Assembly: GCA_017623155.1 (NCBI GenBank)
Contig: JAGAPR010000016.1
Coordinates: 1 to 54,186 of the forward strand
Reading direction: 5' to 3'
Length of the DNA: 54,186 nt
DNA from: Prevotella sp.
GTDB lineage: Bacteria; Bacteroidota; Bacteroidia; Bacteroidales; Bacteroidaceae
Position numbers and translations under genes: made by a program. Under the pieces are notes generated by a model, which was not told where the DNA came from, made no database searches, and saw only the letters and a list, made by a program, of their open reading frames with translations. Shown piece after piece: positions 6,876-15,020 of the stretch (position 1 is the first letter of the stretch; each line of letters opens with the position of its first letter).

Positions 6876-9716
6876 TTATTCCCAACTAAATGTACTTATA
6901 ATATTTCTCAACTTTGTTATCAAACTTTTCAGCAGCCAAGAGCGTTGCATAAGACGAAGCCCTTTCTTCTGTTTGATGGCACGCTGAAGTATTTCCGGTT
7001 TCTCGCGTTGCAGATAGTCGTACTCCTGTACATATTTGACAAGAGCCTTTTCGTCAATGTCTTCCTCCTTTGCCAGATCGGAAATGGCACGCAAACGAGC
7101 TTCTTTAACATATTTCGTCAGGCGGCTTTCCAAATCCATCGTTCCATCTGCCTTGCTGCGAGTGAAGCCCTCGTGGTCGTTATCGACATTCTCACGGATG
7201 AAGTTGTCTATGATGCGTGTCTTGTTGCGCATCACAGGGTCTTTTATCATCGTGTCTATGATATGCTGGCGCTTTTCTCCGTAGTCATCACTGTCAGGAT
7301 TGAGGTCGGCTATCAGTTCGAGAATGTATGCCACATTGATGACATCGCTGTGAAGCAGTTCAAGGCAGAAGTCTATGTCGGTGATTTCTCCCTGCTGGTC
7401 TTCTGCAACCATGTTTGATGTTTCATCCGTTCCCGTTTCACGTTCGTCATTCTCGGTAGAGATAAAGCCAAGTGTCATGTCAAGGTACTTGGAACGATAG
7501 TCATTGAACTGCTGGTCGGTCATTTCCCATGCGGGGGCATCAGCATCAAACTCCTCGTATATCTGTATTTCGGAACGTTTCTTGATAATGTCTCTGAATG
7601 CAAGGATGAAGGCGCGCTTGTCATATTCGTTCTGAATGCGGTCAACAGATGCCATGTCGGGGTAACGTGTCAGGAAGGTATGGCACAGGGTGTTCAGTTC
7701 CTTCTTTACATCTTCGAATGGCGCACGCAACACAAAGCCCAATGCCTCGGGAGCGTTGGTGTTACTGAACAGTTTGACGGCCTTATCCACATTGTCTTTC
7801 ATATTGCGGAAACAGACCACCTTTCCAAACCTCTTTTTCTCGTTGAGCACTCGGTTAGTGCGGCTGAATGCTTGCAGGAGTCCGTGATATTCCAGATTCT
7901 TGTCAACATAGAGCGTGTTGAGCTTCTTGGCATCAAAGCCCGTGAGGAACATTCCGACAACAAGCAGCAGGTCGAGCGGCTCCATGTCGGCACGCTTCTT
8001 CTTCATGCGCAGGTTGATGTCGTCATAATATGCGCTGAAATTATCGGTCGAGAAGTTGGTGTGGAACATACCGTTGTAATCGTCCATGATAGCCTGCAAC
8101 TCGTCTGCCGTCACTTTCTCATTGGCAAAGCCTTGGTTCATGCCTGTCTGCTCGTCGTCCTGACTGTCATTTGCAGCATAAGTGAACACCGCTCCGATGC
8201 GTATCTTCGGATTGAGTTCCTTGAATATCTTGTAGTAGCGAAGCAGCATGGGTACTGACTGTATGGCAAACAGGGCGTTGAAATCTCCATCGTATGTCGA
8301 TTTATTGAAGTTGTTGAGGATAAACTGTGCTATCTCCCTCATGCGTTTCTCTTCCATCACATCAACATCGCCACTCTCCTTGTAATATTCCACCAAGAAA
8401 CCCAGCACGTTCTCATCGGCTATGGCATCCTTGATAAGATAACGGTGGAGACAATCGCCAAACACCTCGGCTGTGGTGTGTTCGCCTCTTGCATTCTCAG
8501 AGAAGATAGGTGTGCCGGTAAAACCGAATATCTGTAGGTTCTTGAAGAAATGCACAATATTCTTGTGGCACTCGCCAAAATGACTGCGATGACATTCGTC
8601 GAAAATCATCACTACCTTTTGGTCTTTCACCTCTTGCAGGTGTTTGTTGTAGTAGTTTCGGGTGACGGCACAATTAAGTTTTTGAATGGTGGTAATGATG
8701 ATTTTTGAGTTACCGCCAAGTCGCTTGATAAGCTCGTAGGTATTGTCCGTTCCATCCACGGCACCCGGTTCAAAGGCTTCGTATTCCGACTGGGTCTGGG
8801 TATCGAGGTCATGACGGTCAACCACAAACATCACTTTGTCAATACCGTCAATCTCGCTGACCAACTGCGCGGCCTTGAATGAAGTGAGTGTCTTTCCTGC
8901 TCCTGTCGTATGCCAGACGTATCCGTTCTTGTTGGAGTTCTTCACTTTGTCCAATATCTTCTCCACTGCATAGAACTGGTATGGACGAAGTACCATCAAG
9001 CATTTGTCACCCTCATGAAGCACAATGTATTTACCGATGATTTTACCAAGTGTACATTTCTCCAAGAAAAATGCGGCAAACTTATCCAGTTCGTTAAATG
9101 GAACATTGGCAGCATCCGTCCAGTTGAAAGTGAATTTATAGCCACTGTTCGGATTGTTGGCAAAGTAGCGCGTATTGACACCATTGGAGATAACGAATAA
9201 CTGGATATAATCAAACAATCCGTGGAATGATGTCTTATGGTAACGCTGTATCTGATTATACGCCTGTTTGAGTTCTACACCCCGGCGCTTCAGTTCAATC
9301 TGCACCAATGGCAGACCGTTTATAAGAATAGTCACATCGTAACGGCACTTCTTACGACCCTCTACCGTGATTTGATTGGAAACCTGAAATTCATTCTGAC
9401 ACCACTGCTGCCTATTCAGAAATTCCACCCAAATACGCTTCCCGTCTGCCGTGTCAAGCGGATAAAGGTCGCGGAGTTTTTTCGCCTTTTCAAACCGTGT
9501 GCCGCCCTCAAGGTGAATGAGTATCTTTTCAAATTCCTCATCTGTAAATTCTGTACGGCCATGTTCTGCCAACCGTTTACGGTTATGCACCTCCAACTGT
9601 CTTTTGAAATTGGCTTGAAGATTTTCCTCCTCAGCAATTTGGACATATTCATAATCCATCTGCTGAAGTGTGGCGATTAGTCCGGCTTCCAATGCCGCTT
9701 CACTCTGTATAGACAT
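6876..9716 (-). CDS. hsdR: Type I restriction endonuclease subunit HsdR
   Basis: This is the motor and nuclease subunit of the type I complex. The 946-aa protein has an N-terminal PD-(D/E)xK nuclease: Asp127 in CRYDVTIL, then IELKRRG with Glu141 and Lys143, and the downstream QIQRY (Q155, Y159) typical of HsdR. A superfamily 2 translocase follows, with Walker A HTTGAGKT near 269-276 and DECHRS near 375. The later helicase motifs include GFTGTPIF, LLLVVGMFLTGFDA and QAFSRTNR. A C-terminal helical domain contacts HsdM. All key residues are present, so it should be active. It is first in the minus-strand operon. Confidence 0.96.
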   Translation of the reverse strand: MSIQSEAALEAGLIATLQQMDYEYVQIAEEENLQANFKRQLEVHNRKRLAEHGRTEFTDEEFEKILIHLEGGTRFEKAKKLRDLYPLDTADGKRIWVEFLNRQQWCQNEFQVSNQITVEGRKKCRYDVTILINGLPLVQIELKRRGVELKQAYNQIQRYHKTSFHGLFDYIQLFVISNGVNTRYFANNPNSGYKFTFNWTDAANVPFNELDKFAAFFLEKCTLGKIIGKYIVLHEGDKCLMVLRPYQFYAVEKILDKVKNSNKNGYVWHTTGAGKTLTSFKAAQLVSEIDGIDKVMFVVDRHDLDTQTQSEYEAFEPGAVDGTDNTYELIKRLGGNSKIIITTIQKLNCAVTRNYYNKHLQEVKDQKVVMIFDECHRSHFGECHKNIVHFFKNLQIFGFTGTPIFSENARGEHTTAEVFGDCLHRYLIKDAIADENVLGFLVEYYKESGDVDVMEEKRMREIAQFILNNFNKSTYDGDFNALFAIQSVPMLLRYYKIFKELNPKIRIGAVFTYAANDSQDDEQTGMNQGFANEKVTADELQAIMDDYNGMFHTNFSTDNFSAYYDDINLRMKKKRADMEPLDLLLVVGMFLTGFDAKKLNTLYVDKNLEYHGLLQAFSRTNRVLNEKKRFGKVVCFRNMKDNVDKAVKLFSNTNAPEALGFVLRAPFEDVKKELNTLCHTFLTRYPDMASVDRIQNEYDKRAFILAFRDIIKKRSEIQIYEEFDADAPAWEMTDQQFNDYRSKYLDMTLGFISTENDERETGTDETSNMVAEDQQGEITDIDFCLELLHSDVINVAYILELIADLNPDSDDYGEKRQHIIDTMIKDPVMRNKTRIIDNFIRENVDNDHEGFTRSKADGTMDLESRLTKYVKEARLRAISDLAKEEDIDEKALVKYVQEYDYLQREKPEILQRAIKQKKGLRLMQRSWLLKSLITKLRNIISTFSWE

Positions 9717-9744
9717 ATTCCTTTTACTTGTTACTCATTTTTAT

Positions 9745-9920
9745 TCATACCGTGATAATATCAATGCCCAATGCGTTTTCTAACATGATTGCAGCTATAT
9801 ATATTGCGAGTATTGCGTCCAATCTTTTATATCTGTTGTGTCTTCACTTCTTGCGTTTTTGACATCAAAATCTCCGAAAGCGTGATGCCAGTCATTGTAT
9901 TCATTGAAAATATCGTTTGG
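9745..9920 (-). pseudogene. Possible decayed reading frame upstream of hsdR
   Basis: On the minus strand a frame without any start codon is open from 9920 to a TAG at 9795 and reads protein-like (EYNDWHHAFGDFDV, then DIKDWTQYSQYI). It runs into a TATATATA tract. If one TA is removed there, the frame continues as AAIMLENALGIDIITV to a TGA at 9745. Another frame offers a 25-codon ORF from an ATG at 9904. I recognise no family. It may be the C-terminal remnant of a gene lost upstream of hsdR, or chance. Confidence 0.3.
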
Positions 9921-9984
9921 CTATTCGTCTGTAAAGGTACAATAATTTTCTCAGGCAAACAACTTTTGTAACAAAATTATTCCA

Positions 9985-10422
9985 CCCGTTTATTTGTTAA
10001 TTCTATTAAAGATACCTTAAAATTATGATTAATATTTTACAAGAAGAGGCTTCATAATTCAAAAATTTCAAAATTATTTTCCGGAGGGCGAAATTTTTCA
10101 ATTTTTGAGCAATTTACGTAAACATTTGTTTGTCAGCTATTTACCTATTTACAACATCAAGTAAGCTCACAACTCATTTCCAATTAGGCCGTAATTGCAT
10201 CGCAATTAGGCCGTAATTGGAATGCAATATGGCCGTAAATGCAATGCAATTACGGCCTTATTGCAGAGCAAAAACGACAAAAATACGCCTTCACCCCCGA
10301 ATAATTGCATCTCAAGCATCAAATAATGATACAAAAATATTAATTTCAAGTGTTAACAAAACCTACATTGAAGAAAAAATATCGAAGTTTTTATTTTAAC
10401 GTTTTGAAGACTTTTTAAGAAA
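9985..10422 (+). repeat. Interspersed ~430-bp repeat element, left copy
   Basis: This intergenic stretch matches, in inverted orientation, 42422-42855. Strong blocks are the sequence around ATTTTCCGGAGGGCGAAA (10040-10092) and the block containing AACAAAACCTACATTG (10353-10400). The 22-bp palindrome array lies between them. The middle is diverged but keeps the same order and almost the same total length. There is no shared reading frame. The rest of the 9717-10651 gap holds the decayed frame near hsdR, nothing I can identify at 10423-10580, and the DUF1846 promoter. Confidence 0.75.
10181..10268. repeat. Four tandem 22-bp units with 17-bp dyads (CAATTA family)
   Basis: Units start at 10181, 10203, 10225 and 10247, exactly 22 bp apart. 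Each is a near-palindrome CAATTA-GGCCG-TAATTG (17 bp) plus a variable 5-bp spacer (CATCG, GAATG, CAATG, CAGAG). Units 3 and 4 are degenerate in the right arm. The same family with the same period lies at 42579-42661. Confidence 0.88.
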
Positions 10423-10580
10423 AGCAGGATTCAACTTAATAACGGAATATTCATTTTTTCAACATTCCATCTTCTGCCGCACGGACACATGCAGGTCGCA
10501 AATACGAAAAGAGGCATAAGTCGGTCCGACGGATGAAACAGATGCACCCGCAACAAAATATTCAAAAAGCGGCGGAAAAC

Positions 10581-10612
10581 TTTGGCACTCTCACCAATAA
10601 TCGCTAATTTTG
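10581..10612 (+). promoter_or_regulatory. Bacteroidetes-type promoter for the DUF1846 gene
   Basis: TTTG at 10581-10584 and TAATTTTG at 10605-10612 are separated by 20 bp. This fits the -33/-7 pattern TTTG-N19-21-TAnnTTTG. The ATG of the gene is 39 bp downstream. Confidence 0.7.
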
Positions 10613-10651
10613 TAACCCGTATTTATTGTAATCAGTTTTTGGAATAAAGAA

Positions 10652-12115
10652 ATGAAATACGGATTTGACAACGACAAGTACATCGCGACCCAGAGTGAGC
10701 ATATCAAGGAAAGGATTGCGAAGTTCGGAAACAAACTATATCTTGAATTAGGCGGAAAGCTGTTCGACGACCATCATGCGTCGCGTGTGCTGCCGGGATT
10801 TCAGCCCGACTCGAAGCTGCGCATGCTCCGGCAGCTCAGCAGTTCGGCAGAGATTGTCATCGTGATATCCGCCGAGGATATCGTGAAAAACAAGGTGCGC
10901 GCCGACCTTGGCATAACATACGACGAGGATGTGCTCCGCCTGCGCGACGAGTTCCAAAGCCGCGGCTTTACTGTCGGTTCGGTGGTCATCACCCACTACA
11001 ACGGACAACGCGCCGCCGACGACTACCGCAGCCGTCTGAAGCGGATGGGGATAAAATCGTATGTGCACTATATCATCGATGGCTATCCGCATAATGTAGA
11101 ACTCATTGCTTCCGACGAAGGCTTCGGCAAGAACGACTACGTGGAAACGACTCATCCGCTGGTCATCGTCACCGCCCCCGGTCCCGGTTCGGGCAAGATG
11201 GCCGTGTGCCTCTCACAGCTCTACAACGAGCACAAGCGCGGAATAACAGCGGGATATGCCAAGTTCGAAACATTCCCCGTGTGGAACCTTCCGCTGAAAC
11301 ATCCCGTGAACATCGCCTACGAGGCGGCCACCGCCGACCTCAACGACGTCAACATGATAGACCCGTTCCATCTTGAGGCATACGGCAAGACAGCCATCAA
11401 CTACAACCGAGACATCGAGATTTTCCCCGTGCTCAACGCCCTCTTCGAAGGCATCTACGGCGAAAATCCGTACAAGTCGCCGACGGATATGGGCGTGAAC
11501 ATGGTGGGCAACTGCATCAGCGACGACGACGTGTGCCGCGAGGCGTCGAAGCAGGAGATAATACGCCGCTACTATGCCGTGCTTAATCTGATGGCCGAGG
11601 GCAAGGAGGTGACGTCGGAGGTGCAGAAGATAGCCCTGCTGTTCAAGCAGGCCGGCATCAACTCGGCATACCGCGCGACCACCGTCGCCGCCAAGGAGAA
11701 GGCTGAGCAGACGGGACACACCTCGTCGGCGATAGAGTTTGACGACGGAACGATAATCACGGCCAAGTCGTCGGAACTGTTGGGATGCTCCGCCGCCCTG
11801 CTGCTGAACTCGATGAAATATCTCGCCGGCCTCGACAAGGAGGTGAAACTCATACCGCAGGACCTCATAGAACCGATACAATACACGAAAGTCACTTATC
11901 TGAAAGGCCGCAACCCGCGTCTCCATACCGACGAGGTGCTCGTGGTGCTCTCCGCCCTCACGGCCCGCGACGAGCGTTGCCGCATGGCTCTCGAACAGCT
12001 GCCGAAGTTCAACGGTGCGCAGGTGCACACCACGGTGATGCTCTCCGAGGTGGACCGCAAGATATTCAAGAAGCTCGGCGTGGATGTCACTTGCGACCCT
12101 GTGAGGAAGAAATGA
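10652..12115 (+). CDS. DUF1846 domain-containing protein
   Basis: The 487-aa protein matches the DUF1846 family from its start (MKYGFDNDKYIATQSEHIKE), along the LYLELGGKLFDDHHASRVLPG signature, to the C terminus. A glycine-rich TAPGPGSGKMAVCLSQLY segment near residue 173-190 resembles a nucleotide-binding loop. The family is widespread in anaerobes and gut bacteria, has solved structures but no agreed function. It stands alone: divergent from the R-M locus and convergent with the sugar-kinase gene. It should be cytosolic. GC content jumps here relative to the R-M region, marking return to ordinary chromosomal sequence. Confidence 0.93.
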   Translation: MKYGFDNDKYIATQSEHIKERIAKFGNKLYLELGGKLFDDHHASRVLPGFQPDSKLRMLRQLSSSAEIVIVISAEDIVKNKVRADLGITYDEDVLRLRDEFQSRGFTVGSVVITHYNGQRAADDYRSRLKRMGIKSYVHYIIDGYPHNVELIASDEGFGKNDYVETTHPLVIVTAPGPGSGKMAVCLSQLYNEHKRGITAGYAKFETFPVWNLPLKHPVNIAYEAATADLNDVNMIDPFHLEAYGKTAINYNRDIEIFPVLNALFEGIYGENPYKSPTDMGVNMVGNCISDDDVCREASKQEIIRRYYAVLNLMAEGKEVTSEVQKIALLFKQAGINSAYRATTVAAKEKAEQTGHTSSAIEFDDGTIITAKSSELLGCSAALLLNSMKYLAGLDKEVKLIPQDLIEPIQYTKVTYLKGRNPRLHTDEVLVVLSALTARDERCRMALEQLPKFNGAQVHTTVMLSEVDRKIFKKLGVDVTCDPVRKK

Positions 12116-12154
12116 CCCCGCGCAAATGATTAACGACAAGTATTCAGGCCGCTG

Positions 12155-12994
12155 TCACCCTGCCGAATGATACTTCACAAGACCGGCCATGGGGCTGCGC
12201 TCTATCAGTCCCAAGGTAAAGTCTTCGGCACGGGCGGCCTCGTCAAGCTCTGCCTTGAAATAGTGAGCGATGCTGCCCACAACATTTACCGGCAGCTCGC
12301 GATGATTGTACGGGGATATGTTGCGGCGGAAAAAGGCGCGGAAGTTATCTGTGACAACGGCTCTCAGCTCTGTACAGTCAAGATGCTCGTGTATGAACGG
12401 TGCCATAGACGCAAGATACCTGTTGGCCAACGGCTCGCGATACACCCGTCGGATGATATCGGCCATGGTCTGTCCCGTGGACGAGAGATATTCCCGGCGC
12501 ACGCTGTCGGGCAGCACGCCTTTGAACATTGCGTTGACAAACAGGCGGCCGAGCACGGCACCGCTACCCTCATCACCGAGTATATAACCCAACGGCGGGG
12601 TATTCATAACAATGGTTTTACCGTCGTACAGACATGAGTTCGCGCCCGTGCCGAGAATGCAGGCAATACCCTCTCCCGCCCCGCACAGCGCGCGTGCCGC
12701 CCCGAGCAAATCGCCGCGGGCCTCTATCTGCCGCACACCGGGAAAAACTTCTGCGAAAACTCCTGTCACCGCCGGCACAAACTCCTCACGACAACCGCTG
12801 CCATAGAAGTAAACGGCATCCACTTCGCACTCACACAAGTGCGGAAGCAATTCGTCTTCCAATATACTTTTCACCGTTTCCATGTCTTGATGAAACGGAT
12901 TTATGCCCTGAGTGGCTATCCGCTTCACCATCGTCGCGCCGCAGGCAAGTGCCCAGTCGGTTTTCGTACTTCCGCTATCAGCAATGAGTATCAT
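12155..12994 (-). CDS. BadF/BadG-type ATPase, probable N-acetylglucosamine kinase
   Basis: An ASKHA-fold kinase of 279 aa. The phosphate-1 motif DSGSTKTDW is at residues 6-14, GTGANSCLYDGK is the central phosphate-2 region, and LGYILGDEGSGAVLGR is characteristic of GlcNAc kinases of the BadF/NagK type. An ATG at 13021 is in frame, but a promoter -7 box lies at 13011-13018, inside that extension. I therefore place the start at 12994. The likely reaction is ATP-dependent phosphorylation of GlcNAc or a related amino sugar, fitting with nagB at 45 kb, though the two are far apart. Confidence 0.85.
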   Translation of the reverse strand: MILIADSGSTKTDWALACGATMVKRIATQGINPFHQDMETVKSILEDELLPHLCECEVDAVYFYGSGCREEFVPAVTGVFAEVFPGVRQIEARGDLLGAARALCGAGEGIACILGTGANSCLYDGKTIVMNTPPLGYILGDEGSGAVLGRLFVNAMFKGVLPDSVRREYLSSTGQTMADIIRRVYREPLANRYLASMAPFIHEHLDCTELRAVVTDNFRAFFRRNISPYNHRELPVNVVGSIAHYFKAELDEAARAEDFTLGLIERSPMAGLVKYHSAG

Positions 12995-13010
12995 ATAACT
13001 TTCTTTTCCG

Positions 13011-13018
13011 CAAAAGTA
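13011..13018 (-). promoter_or_regulatory. -7 box for the BadF-type kinase gene
   Basis: TACTTTTG on the minus strand matches TAnnTTTG and lies about 16 bp before the ATG at 12994, giving a very short leader. It rules out the longer annotated start. Confidence 0.65.
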
Positions 13019-13190
13019 CAAAAAAAATGTTTTTCAATCGCAAAAAATGACTGTTATGAGCCGATAAATGATGGCTATAACATTGCAAAAGATGTTTTTG
13101 AGGTGATATAAAACGATTGCAATGACATATTAATATGTGCACGGAACAAAAAATAAGGCTTTTTTGTTTACGAGTTACATTAATTTTAAC

Positions 13191-13198
13191 TAACTTTG
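13191..13198 (+). promoter_or_regulatory. -7 box for the kdsA cluster
   Basis: TAACTTTG matches the Bacteroidetes -7 consensus and ends 28 bp before the kdsA ATG. A T-rich tract (TTTTTTG) lies upstream, but the spacing to it is slightly long. Confidence 0.65.
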
Positions 13199-13226
13199 CA
13201 GTCTGACAAAACGTTTATCACGAATT

Positions 13227-13982
13227 ATGAGAAATACATTTATCGCCGGTCCGTGCGTCATTGAGTCGGCCGAACTTTTGGATATCGTGGCACAAGAGCT
13301 TGTGAGAATAAACAAGACACTGGGCACCGACATTATTTTCAAGGCTTCGTTCGACAAAGCCAACAGAACCTCGATACACTCTTTCAGAGGTCCGGGACTT
13401 GAAAAAGGACTGCAAATGCTGGCCGACATAAAAAGCCGCTACGGCCTGAGAATACTGACAGACATACATGAAAGCGCTCAGGCAGAGGCCGCGGGCGAAG
13501 TGGCCGACGTGTTGCAGATACCGGCATTCCTGTGCCGGCAGACCGACTTGCTCGTGGCTGCGGCACGCACAGGGCGCACGGTGAACATCAAGAAAGCACA
13601 ATTTCTCAGCGGCAATGACATGCGCTATCCGGTGGAAAAGGCCCGCGAGGCAGGAGCGAAAGACGTGTGGCTGACAGAACGCGGCAACACTTTCGGATAC
13701 AATAACCTCGTGGTCGACTTCAGAAACATCGACGATATGCTCGGTATCGTGCCCACCGTAATCATGGACTGCACACACAGCGTGCAGCGACCGGGAGGAG
13801 CCGGCGGCAAGACGGGAGGCGACCGACGCTTCGTGCCGCAAATGGCAATGGCGGCAAAGGCATTCGGCGCCACGGGGTATTTCTTCGAAGTGCATCCCGA
13901 CCCGGACAAGGGACTGAGCGACGCTGCCAACATGCTCGAGCTGAACAAGCTCGAAAGCATTATCGGAAAACTTGAAGAATAA
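13227..13982 (+). CDS. kdsA: 3-deoxy-8-phosphooctulonate synthase (Kdo-8-P synthase)
   Basis: KdsA condenses phosphoenolpyruvate with arabinose 5-phosphate to give Kdo-8-phosphate, the entry to Kdo for lipopolysaccharide inner core. The 251-aa TIM-barrel protein has GPCVIES at residues 8-14, KASFDKANRTS, LTDIHE, and VIMDCTHSVQRPGG with a C-terminal FFEVHPDPD. Cys10 in GPCVIES is the metal-ligand cysteine of the metal-dependent class; metal-independent KdsA has Asn there. It is the first gene of a plus-strand cluster; kdsD, which makes its substrate, follows after 52 bp. Confidence 0.96.
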   Translation: MRNTFIAGPCVIESAELLDIVAQELVRINKTLGTDIIFKASFDKANRTSIHSFRGPGLEKGLQMLADIKSRYGLRILTDIHESAQAEAAGEVADVLQIPAFLCRQTDLLVAAARTGRTVNIKKAQFLSGNDMRYPVEKAREAGAKDVWLTERGNTFGYNNLVVDFRNIDDMLGIVPTVIMDCTHSVQRPGGAGGKTGGDRRFVPQMAMAAKAFGATGYFFEVHPDPDKGLSDAANMLELNKLESIIGKLEE

Positions 13983-14034
13983 ACGCCGACAAGCGTAATA
14001 CAATACATGACATCAAACAAAACCACCGAAAGGA

Positions 14035-14982
14035 ATGACCACAAAAGAATACGCCATACAATGCATTAAAGACGAGGCCGCGGCCCTGCTCGACCTGATA
14101 CCGAAAATGGACGAGAACCTCGACAAGGCCGTAGATCTGATGTTCAACTGCCGGGGCAAGGTAATCATAACCGGTGTGGGCAAAAGCGGACATATCGGAG
14201 CAAAGATAGCAGCCACACTATCAAGCACAGGCACACCATCGTTTTTCATCAATCCGCTCGACGTGTTTCACGGAGACCTCGGAGTAATGACAAAAGACGA
14301 TGTGGTACTGGCAATTTCAAACTCGGGACACACAGACGAACTGCTGCGATTTATACCTATGGTGCTGCACATGCAAATACCGATAATAGGCATGAGCGGC
14401 AACCCGAAATCGCTGCTCGCGAAATATTCGACATGCCATCTCAACGTGAGCGTGAAGAAAGAGGCCTGTCCGCTCAACCTCGCGCCGACAAGCAGCACCA
14501 CAGCCATGCTCGCAATGGGCGACGCGCTCGCCGTGGCTCTGATGCAAAAACGACACTTCCAACCAAACGATTTCGCACAGTTCCACCCGGGAGGCGAGCT
14601 CGGAAAACGGCTCCTGACAACGGCACAAGACGTGATGCACAAAGAAAACATGCCCGTAATCACGCCTGAGATGCACCTCGGCGAAGCCATAATACTCGTA
14701 AGCAAGGGCAAGCTCGGACTCGGAGTGGCAGAAAAAGACGGCAAGGTGTGCGGACTTATCACCGACGGCGACATCAGAAGAGCCATGGAAAAATGGCGCG
14801 CCGAGTTTTTCGACCGCACTGTCTCCGACATCATGACAACCACGCCAAAGACAGTATTGCCACAAACAAAGATAACAGACATACAGAGTATCATGAACAA
14901 ATATAAAGTTCACTCGGTGCTCGTTGTCGATGAACAATACAGACTACTCGGAGTGGTGGACCACTATTCCTGCATGATATAA
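14035..14982 (+). CDS. kdsD: Arabinose-5-phosphate isomerase (KpsF/GutQ family)
   Basis: This enzyme interconverts ribulose 5-phosphate and arabinose 5-phosphate, supplying KdsA. The 315-aa protein has an N-terminal SIS sugar-isomerase domain (TGVGKSGHIG at about 46-55; AISNSGHTDELL; CPLNLAPTSSTTA). Two CBS domains follow (about 200-260 and 265-315; LITDGDIRRAM is a typical CBS end). Length and order match KdsD. It lies between kdsA (52 bp) and the large regulator gene (38 bp), so all are likely in one transcript. Confidence 0.95.
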   Translation: MTTKEYAIQCIKDEAAALLDLIPKMDENLDKAVDLMFNCRGKVIITGVGKSGHIGAKIAATLSSTGTPSFFINPLDVFHGDLGVMTKDDVVLAISNSGHTDELLRFIPMVLHMQIPIIGMSGNPKSLLAKYSTCHLNVSVKKEACPLNLAPTSSTTAMLAMGDALAVALMQKRHFQPNDFAQFHPGGELGKRLLTTAQDVMHKENMPVITPEMHLGEAIILVSKGKLGLGVAEKDGKVCGLITDGDIRRAMEKWRAEFFDRTVSDIMTTTPKTVLPQTKITDIQSIMNKYKVHSVLVVDEQYRLLGVVDHYSCMI

Positions 14983-15020
14983 CATATAAAAACCTTTTCA
15001 GAAACCACAAGACAAGAGGT

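Noticed and set aside
10181-10268. CRISPR-like array of short repeats
   Set aside because: Spacers are only 5 bp, the repeats are 17-bp palindromes and no cas gene is near. Same for 30298-30385 and 42579-42661.
10217-10399. 60-aa plus-strand frame in the gap before the DUF1846 gene
   Set aside because: It is built from the palindrome array, and the inverted copy at 42.5 kb does not preserve it.
11213-12139. 308-aa minus-strand frame
   Set aside because: It is antisense to the DUF1846 gene, with skewed H/V/E/R composition; shadow frame.
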